A stretch of DNA of 64,000 nt, taken from contig JANQJB010000052.1 in the NCBI GenBank assembly GCA_028281865.1, positions 1 to 64,000 on the forward strand, written 5' to 3'. Origin of the DNA: Marinagarivorans sp. (GTDB lineage: Bacteria > Pseudomonadota > Gammaproteobacteria > Pseudomonadales > Cellvibrionaceae). Within the stretch, counting starts at the first letter, position 1, and each line of letters begins with the position of its first letter. Both the position numbers and the translations under genes were made by a program. This document shows, one piece after another, positions 58,434 through 64,000 of this stretch. The notes under the pieces were generated by a model. The model made no database searches, was not told the DNA's origin, and was given only the letters and a program-made list of their open reading frames with translations.

Positions 58434-61400
58434 ATGAAAAACTTGGCCAAGAAGCACCTGAATACGCTAGGTGCTTTGTTAATTAACTTAATTTTTTGTG
58501 CTAATTTTGCGCTTGCTCAGCCGCATGTGATCGAATATACGCCAAAAATACTCGAACCTGCATCTAAGTCTTGGTATTGGACGGAAATAGAGGAGTTAAA
58601 CGACAAGGGTTTTCGGGCTATGGCGAATGGCCCGGATGGAACCATGTTATTTGGAACGGAAAAAGGAATCTATTTTTATGACGGATATTCTCTCGCACAC
58701 CATGGACAAGATCGCGGTCTTGATGACTCCACGATCGCCTCATTATATCGCACTAAATCTGGCCGTACCTACGCGACAACTCGTAAAGCGATGTACATAC
58801 TGGAGAATGATTATTGGAATAAGATATACGACGGAAGTTATCTTGACTCGTATTATGCGAGCTTTGCTGAAGATGCCGCTGGGATAGTATGGGCACGGAG
58901 TGACAATGGCGTTCTAAGGATTGATAAAAAAGATGTAGAGCTTATATTTCCCAGTGAAGCTGATGTGACTGGAGTAACTATTGACCGTCGAGAAAGAATA
59001 TGGGTTACGTTACGTGATCATAACTACATCTACGAATGTAAACCTACTGCGCAAAAAACAAGGCTTAAATCCCATTGTATTTTTCACAGCCCGATGTCAG
59101 AGGGGCAGCAGGAGTATCAAAAGTTTATTCCACTAGCGTCTTTCGATGATGAGCTGTGGCTCGTTGAAAAAGGACCTGACACTGGAGTTTTTCGATTTAA
59201 TTTTTTAACGCGTGAGTGGAAATATGAAAATGTTATTGGTTTTCATTCGTCTCTATATCAAACACGAGATGGTTCTATATTTTTTAATGGAGGAAATAAA
59301 ATTGATATTTATAAAGATGAAAAGTGGAGTAGCATTCAGGTCGATCAATTAGGCCTCACAGTCAAAAATTCCATGGCGCTTGAATCGCCGGATGGAAAAT
59401 TGTGGTTTGGTAGCTTCTCGGGTAAGGTATATTTTATTGATCGTTCGCGTAATGTAACTACAGAATATTTACAGCTGACCTATCAAGACGAAGGCGAAAA
59501 TGGACTGAAATGGTTTCTCGGTGCAGATGATAATGGCGATGTGATCGTGTCGTTTGATGAGTTAAACCATCGTTGGAGTCAATATCGTGATAACGAAAAT
59601 ATTATTGATACGCCTATTTCGCTTTTAGTTACTAGGAAGCAGTATATTTTGCTTGTTGGCAGTGATGGCGAAGATACTGCGATATCGATTTACGATGGTA
59701 AAACTTGGGCAAAAAAAATCTTTCCCGACTTTTCCCCGACCTCACATTTTCGCGGTCCCTTCCAATCAAACGACGGTACCATTTACATTACACCAGGTCC
59801 AGTTGTAAGAAATTCACAGGGTTACAAAGGTGGACTCATTCGGTTTAAGTTGGAGGGTTCGGAGATTGTAGATTTCCAGCATCTCGCGCCGCCACATGTT
59901 CCACGTTATATTCAAGATGTGCAACAATTGGCAGATGGGTCTATCTGGCTAAGCAGTAAAACTTTATATCGCTTGGTAGATAATGAAGCGATTCAAATAG
60001 ATGAGCACCCTCGATTTAAGTCGGGCCGTTCGCTGCATTTAAATTCGGACGGTAAAAACCAACTTTGGCTCTCAAGATTTAGCTACGGTTTATTTTCCTA
60101 CAGTGGAAATAGTTGGACACATTATCCTACAGATGAAACTGTTGGTGTAAATTCAATAAGTTATATCTTTCCTTCCGATGAAGGTAAGGTTTACGCTTCA
60201 ACTTATAATGGAATTGCCTATTTTGATGGAGAGTCGTGGCATCGCAATTTCTTACCTCCGGAATTTACAATATTACGCAGTGGCGGAACGATAAAACACG
60301 ATCGCGAGAAATCACTGTGGCTTAATTATTCTATAAGCTTTTGGTATAAGAGGGCCGCGCACGTCTTAAATAGAAAGAATGTCAATATGGGTGAGTTGAG
60401 AAGTGTGCGTTATCGGCCTGATTCCTTTGGTCCAAAAGTTGAAATTCTCCGATATGCCGATAGGCTTGCCCACGACGGTCGTCAGAATATTATGTGGAAG
60501 GGTAATGACCGATGGAATCGTACTCCAGCTCGAAATTTATTGTATTCGTATCGATTAAATGGAGGCGCTTGGTCGCCTTACCTGAACGAGTCTGATGTTA
60601 GTCTATGGGACCTCCGAGATGGGAAACATACTTTTGAACTGCGGGCAAAAGATTCCGATGGAAATATTAGCCAAGAAAATTCTCAATTATCTTTTTATGT
60701 ACAGCCGCCCATTTGGAAACAGTTTTGGTTTTTGTTATTAATCGGTTTTTTGGTTGCATCGATATTTGGTTTGATTATCTTGATTGTTCGCGAGCGTGAA
60801 AAACATATTCATGCAATGGAACAGCTTCGTTTAAATTATTATACCAATATTACCCATGAACTCAGAACGCCACTGACAGTAATATTGGGGCCACTCGAAA
60901 AGTTGCGCAGCCAAACCTTTTTGCCGGAGCAGTCAAAATTAATTCAGCTGGCGTATAAAAGTAGTAAACGTCTCTTGCAGTTAGTCGATCAGGTGCTTGA
61001 AATACGCCGCATGGAAACGGGTAATGAACGTTTAAAACTTGAACAGGGAGATCCCATTGCATTTATTCGTGAGTCGCTTGCTTATTATCTGCCTTTGATT
61101 GATGAAAATATGTTGACTTTAAAGCAGGAACTTGATCGGGGAACGCATTTTTATTCGTTTGATAAAGACAAAATTCGAAAAATTGTTGATAACTTGATTG
61201 GTAACGCAATTAAATATACTCCTGCAGGCGGTACCGTCACCGTAAAAGCATTTATTAAATTTGCTGCAGGTGATGAACTTGAATCAGCTGATTTAATGCT
61301 CAGTTTTGAGGACACAGGATGTGGTATAACACCCGATAAACAGCAAGCAATATATCAGCAGTTCAGTCGCGGTGAACATTACGGTGACTTAAATGGCTTT

Positions 61401-62372
61401 GGTATTGGTTTGGCTTACGTGAACCAGCTCGTCAATATATTGGGTGCAGAAATTTCTCTAACTAGCCCCACAGATGAAATTCTAAAGTCGGGCACGCGTT
61501 TTGATATTTTTATTCCTATGAAGGAAGTTCTTGGCCTTGCGCCAAAAGTCGAAGCTGAGAATTTAAGCTCGGAGTTGGATGTTGTTGAGTGTGTGAATTT
61601 GCATGAAGATAAACCAATACTACTTATCGTTGATGACAATAAGGATATCCGTGAGTTTTTGAGTATGGAGCTGCAAAATGAATTTACTATTGTGCAAGCG
61701 GGTGATGGATTACAGGGTTTGGATATGGCAAAAGCAATGGTGCCAGATATTGTGCTATCAGATGTGATAATGCCAGAGTTGGATGGCTTAGAGTTTTGTC
61801 GCCTTTTAAAAGATAATATTGTAACAAGTCATATCCCGGTTCTATTGTTGACGGCTCGCCGCTCAAATGAACAAGAAATAAAAGGTTTGCAAGTAGGGGC
61901 TGATGATTACGTATCCAAACCTGTTGATGTGGGTTTGTTGCGTATGCGTTTACATAATTTGCTGCAGCAGCGTGTAAAAATGCGCGAACATTTTGAGTCT
62001 GGGCCTTCGAAACTCCAGCTAGAAAAAATAGCTGAGAATAATGCTGATAAAGAATTTCTTACAAAAATTACAAGCTATTTGGACGATAAACTATCGAATG
62101 CGGAATTGGATATTAATGATTTTGCGCGTGAACTTGCGTTTTCTCGTACTACATTGTATCGGAAAATAAAAGCTGTTACCGGACAGTCTCCCAGCGCTTT
62201 TATTCGCACGTATCGCTTGCATAAAGCGGCTACTTTATTGCATCAAGAGAGTTGCTCAGTTACCCAAGCAATGCACGCAGTAGGTTTTCGAGACTCGAGT
62301 TATTTCAGTCGCAGCTTTAAACAGCTTTTCGGTGTGTCGCCCTCAAAATTTACGGAAGAAGCTGTAGATTAA
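58434..62372 (+). CDS. Hybrid two-component system protein (propeller sensor, kinase, receiver, AraC)
   Basis: A 1312-residue one-protein signalling chain. Signal peptide 1-28; extracytoplasmic two-component propeller repeats (about 45-670; LFGTEKGIYFYDGYSLAH, KLWFGSFSGKVYFI); a Y_Y_Y domain (about 690-750; YSYRLNGGAWSPY, HTFELRAKDSDGN); one membrane helix (762-785); HisKA with H808 (NITHELRTPLTVILGPLE); ATPase domain with NLIGNAIKY and FGIGLAYV; receiver with D1110 (DIVLSDVIMPE) and SKP; and an AraC helix-turn-helix end (about 1210-1312; FARELAFSRTTLYRKI, GFRDSSYFSRSFKQLFG). Proteins of this build sense oligosaccharides in Bacteroidetes and switch on glycan-use genes; they are uncommon in gammaproteobacteria. 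No glycan-use genes lie next to it here. Confidence 0.95.
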   Translation: MKNLAKKHLNTLGALLINLIFCANFALAQPHVIEYTPKILEPASKSWYWTEIEELNDKGFRAMANGPDGTMLFGTEKGIYFYDGYSLAHHGQDRGLDDSTIASLYRTKSGRTYATTRKAMYILENDYWNKIYDGSYLDSYYASFAEDAAGIVWARSDNGVLRIDKKDVELIFPSEADVTGVTIDRRERIWVTLRDHNYIYECKPTAQKTRLKSHCIFHSPMSEGQQEYQKFIPLASFDDELWLVEKGPDTGVFRFNFLTREWKYENVIGFHSSLYQTRDGSIFFNGGNKIDIYKDEKWSSIQVDQLGLTVKNSMALESPDGKLWFGSFSGKVYFIDRSRNVTTEYLQLTYQDEGENGLKWFLGADDNGDVIVSFDELNHRWSQYRDNENIIDTPISLLVTRKQYILLVGSDGEDTAISIYDGKTWAKKIFPDFSPTSHFRGPFQSNDGTIYITPGPVVRNSQGYKGGLIRFKLEGSEIVDFQHLAPPHVPRYIQDVQQLADGSIWLSSKTLYRLVDNEAIQIDEHPRFKSGRSLHLNSDGKNQLWLSRFSYGLFSYSGNSWTHYPTDETVGVNSISYIFPSDEGKVYASTYNGIAYFDGESWHRNFLPPEFTILRSGGTIKHDREKSLWLNYSISFWYKRAAHVLNRKNVNMGELRSVRYRPDSFGPKVEILRYADRLAHDGRQNIMWKGNDRWNRTPARNLLYSYRLNGGAWSPYLNESDVSLWDLRDGKHTFELRAKDSDGNISQENSQLSFYVQPPIWKQFWFLLLIGFLVASIFGLIILIVREREKHIHAMEQLRLNYYTNITHELRTPLTVILGPLEKLRSQTFLPEQSKLIQLAYKSSKRLLQLVDQVLEIRRMETGNERLKLEQGDPIAFIRESLAYYLPLIDENMLTLKQELDRGTHFYSFDKDKIRKIVDNLIGNAIKYTPAGGTVTVKAFIKFAAGDELESADLMLSFEDTGCGITPDKQQAIYQQFSRGEHYGDLNGFGIGLAYVNQLVNILGAEISLTSPTDEILKSGTRFDIFIPMKEVLGLAPKVEAENLSSELDVVECVNLHEDKPILLIVDDNKDIREFLSMELQNEFTIVQAGDGLQGLDMAKAMVPDIVLSDVIMPELDGLEFCRLLKDNIVTSHIPVLLLTARRSNEQEIKGLQVGADDYVSKPVDVGLLRMRLHNLLQQRVKMREHFESGPSKLQLEKIAENNADKEFLTKITSYLDDKLSNAELDINDFARELAFSRTTLYRKIKAVTGQSPSAFIRTYRLHKAATLLHQESCSVTQAMHAVGFRDSSYFSRSFKQLFGVSPSKFTEEAVD

Positions 62373-62428
62373 GACACCACTGAATAATGCCAAGGCACCT
62401 CACGTATTATTTAGAGACGCCTGAGATT

Positions 62429-64000
62429 TTATCCCTCGCTTTCAAAGTCATAATCCATCGCATCAGTAGGTGCTTGTAAATAATGACCTTGTATATAGTG
62501 AACACCGGATTGCCAAAGCTTTGACAGGACACTGGCGCTTTCAACGAATGGCACGATGGTAATTTTTTCTAATTCGTGGAGCTGTTTTACGATATCGCTT
62601 AACGAAGAAGGTTCTCCACTGTTCATTTGTAATTCTTGGGTAAATGAACCATCAATTTTTATATAGTTGGCTGCGACATGTTGCAGCGCTTTAAATGGGT
62701 CGAGATGGCATCCAAATCGGTTGATGCAACACCCTGCACCGAGCTCGCGAAGATTCTTAGTAAATTCTTTTGCGATATTTAAATGATCGTTTACATGATT
62801 TTCTTGGATTTGGAAAATGACTGAATCGGGCGGTAACTTCGCGGCCTTGAAAGCCACGTTGAGCCAGGCGCACAGCGATGTATCAACAAGAGAATCTTTC
62901 GTTAAGTTGATAACTAAAGTTGTATTGTGCCCAGAGGTTCGGTGTTTGGCTAACATCTTAAGCGATTCGAGTATAACCCAACGATCAATTTTTGTAGAAA
63001 GACCATATTGTTGCGCTACAGATAGAAAATTATCGGGAGCGATGTTGCCAATTTTTTTATCCGACAAGCGCATAAACACTTCGTAGTGCTCTTTTTCCGA
63101 GCCGCGCAAGCTCAGGATTGGCTGAAATAATAAATGGAATTTACCCTGGTCTATCGTCTTTTGTAGTAATTTTGCAAGCTCATCCTGAGTCATACCGGTG
63201 GGGTTTTCAGCGGATACATCTGGCTCCGGTTCATAAACTAAGGTGTGTTTTTCGGCTTGATCCGGTTGGTTTAATATTTCCAATGCCTTCAGCGCGTGGG
63301 AGATGGGTGTGTCTGATTTGGTGGTCATTTCACTGAACAAGCCCACTCCTATCTTGTAGCTAAACTGCAGCGTTGCTCCGTCAACGTCCACAATGTGTTC
63401 AGCTAAATGCCGGGCAAACTCATCTGCTCGAGTTTCCGCATCATCTGGGCTGATTTGGGGAACGATCAACATAAAGCTTTCTTCGCCAAAACGACACAAG
63501 ACTTCTTTTTCGTTAACTTGATCTTTTGCATACCGGGCAATAACTGCCAGCACTTTCTCGACAGACGATAAGCCGAGTTTGCTCTGTACACGTTCGAGGT
63601 AATTTTGAATGCTAATGTACATGACTGCCCCAGTATGATCGTGAGTCATTGCGGCATCTACGGCTTTTTCTAGGGCACGGATAAAATAAGCTTTGGAGTA
63701 TAAATCAGTAACTGGGTCGATATTGGTGTCGACGGCCGGAGCGACTTTGGGCGTATTGGTCGCTGGGATGTTGCGCGAGGAAAAGCTTGTGCCGGGGACT
63801 AAAAGTTGCAGGCAGGCTTCATCGTCATAATTTGCTTTAGTAACCTCGGCAGATACTTGCTTAATTTCCTCATTCGCAGTTAAAAATTTTACTGACAATT
63901 GGCGCGAATCAATTTCGCTACCTTTAACGACAAAGTCTTTTAAAAAAACTTTCACCTCGTTTTGGTCGGACTCTTCCACAACGTCGATAACGGGCATGCA
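62429..64000 (-). CDS. FimX-like protein with degenerate GGDEF and EAL domains (5' end outside window)
   Basis: The frame runs open off the right edge; 523 residues are seen, and the methionine at 63997 is probably internal. The first 80 residues look like the end of a PAS domain. A GGDEF domain follows (DPVTDLYSKAYFIRALEKAV) whose signature is FGEES in place of GGDEF, so it should not make cyclic-di-GMP. The EAL domain (about 270-510) has EVFMRL instead of EALxR, so hydrolysis is also unlikely, although it may bind cyclic-di-GMP. The C-terminus (IQGHYLQAPTDAMDYDFES) matches FimX of Pseudomonas, which regulates type IV pilus assembly. Role by homology; FimX's N-terminal receiver is beyond the window. 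Confidence 0.85.
   Translation of the reverse strand, partial: CMPVIDVVEESDQNEVKVFLKDFVVKGSEIDSRQLSVKFLTANEEIKQVSAEVTKANYDDEACLQLLVPGTSFSSRNIPATNTPKVAPAVDTNIDPVTDLYSKAYFIRALEKAVDAAMTHDHTGAVMYISIQNYLERVQSKLGLSSVEKVLAVIARYAKDQVNEKEVLCRFGEESFMLIVPQISPDDAETRADEFARHLAEHIVDVDGATLQFSYKIGVGLFSEMTTKSDTPISHALKALEILNQPDQAEKHTLVYEPEPDVSAENPTGMTQDELAKLLQKTIDQGKFHLLFQPILSLRGSEKEHYEVFMRLSDKKIGNIAPDNFLSVAQQYGLSTKIDRWVILESLKMLAKHRTSGHNTTLVINLTKDSLVDTSLCAWLNVAFKAAKLPPDSVIFQIQENHVNDHLNIAKEFTKNLRELGAGCCINRFGCHLDPFKALQHVAANYIKIDGSFTQELQMNSGEPSSLSDIVKQLHELEKITIVPFVESASVLSKLWQSGVHYIQGHYLQAPTDAMDYDFESEG

Overview
The window reads as chromosomal DNA of a free-living, probably marine gammaproteobacterium. The core gene orders (rpsF-rpsR-rplI-dnaB, serB divergent from an SMP_2 membrane protein), a FimX-like protein, and lipoproteins with long poly-serine linkers together suggest the Cellvibrionaceae (Saccharophagus/Teredinibacter/Cellvibrio-like). 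This placement is inference from gene content; no rRNA gene is present. No CRISPR array, prophage or transposase was seen.

Layout. 1-3.8 kb is an AT-rich accessory stretch: four small exported proteins that look like one family, a Phd/YefM-ParE toxin-antitoxin pair, and a tRNA-Arg(TCG) surrounded by tRNA fragments and covarying palindromic inserts. 3.8-18.8 kb is a surface and cyclic-di-GMP block: a REC-GGDEF cyclase divergent from a two-partner-secretion operon (TpsB transporter, 2954-residue TpsA adhesin) that continues into a YfiR-like periplasmic protein and a CHASE8 hybrid histidine kinase. 18.8-25.0 kb (minus strand) holds a LytS-type kinase, a kinase-dead LytS-like partner, a LytTR regulator and two SGLT-type sodium symporters. 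25.2-29.4 kb is housekeeping: S6, S18, L9, DnaB, PanC, PanD, with a large palindromic element between panC and panD.

29.4-43.2 kb encodes mostly membrane and exported proteins: DUF4184 protein, short CDF transporter, diheme lipoprotein, PhoX/DUF839 propeller, VPLPA-CTERM protein, poly-Ser lactonase-like lipoprotein, HExxH metalloprotease lipoprotein, a tiny PLDc_N-type membrane protein and a PKD/sugar-dehydrogenase/diheme fusion. 43.4-49.5 kb returns to core metabolism and stress: Acs, SlyD-like FKBP, PpnN, SmrA, MscS, with a 15-bp minisatellite and a small MITE-like repeat. 49.7-64 kb has a cysteine-rich Sel1 protein, SerB and its divergent SMP_2 neighbour, an OlsF-like double acyltransferase with Gln at the usual catalytic His, a GSCFA protein, a Bacteroidetes-style hybrid two-component system, and a truncated FimX-like protein with degenerate GGDEF and EAL motifs.

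How the parts fit: several modules concern surface attachment and its control by second messenger or phosphorelay (REC-GGDEF, YfiR/CHASE8 kinase, TpsA, FimX), and others concern sensing and uptake of nutrients (LytS/LytTR plus SSS, the hybrid two-component system, extracellular lipoproteins). The least conventional items are the active/dead LytS pair, the TPS-YfiR-kinase operon, the covarying palindromes in tRNA-Arg fragments, and two leaders built from one inverted and two direct copies of a short word.
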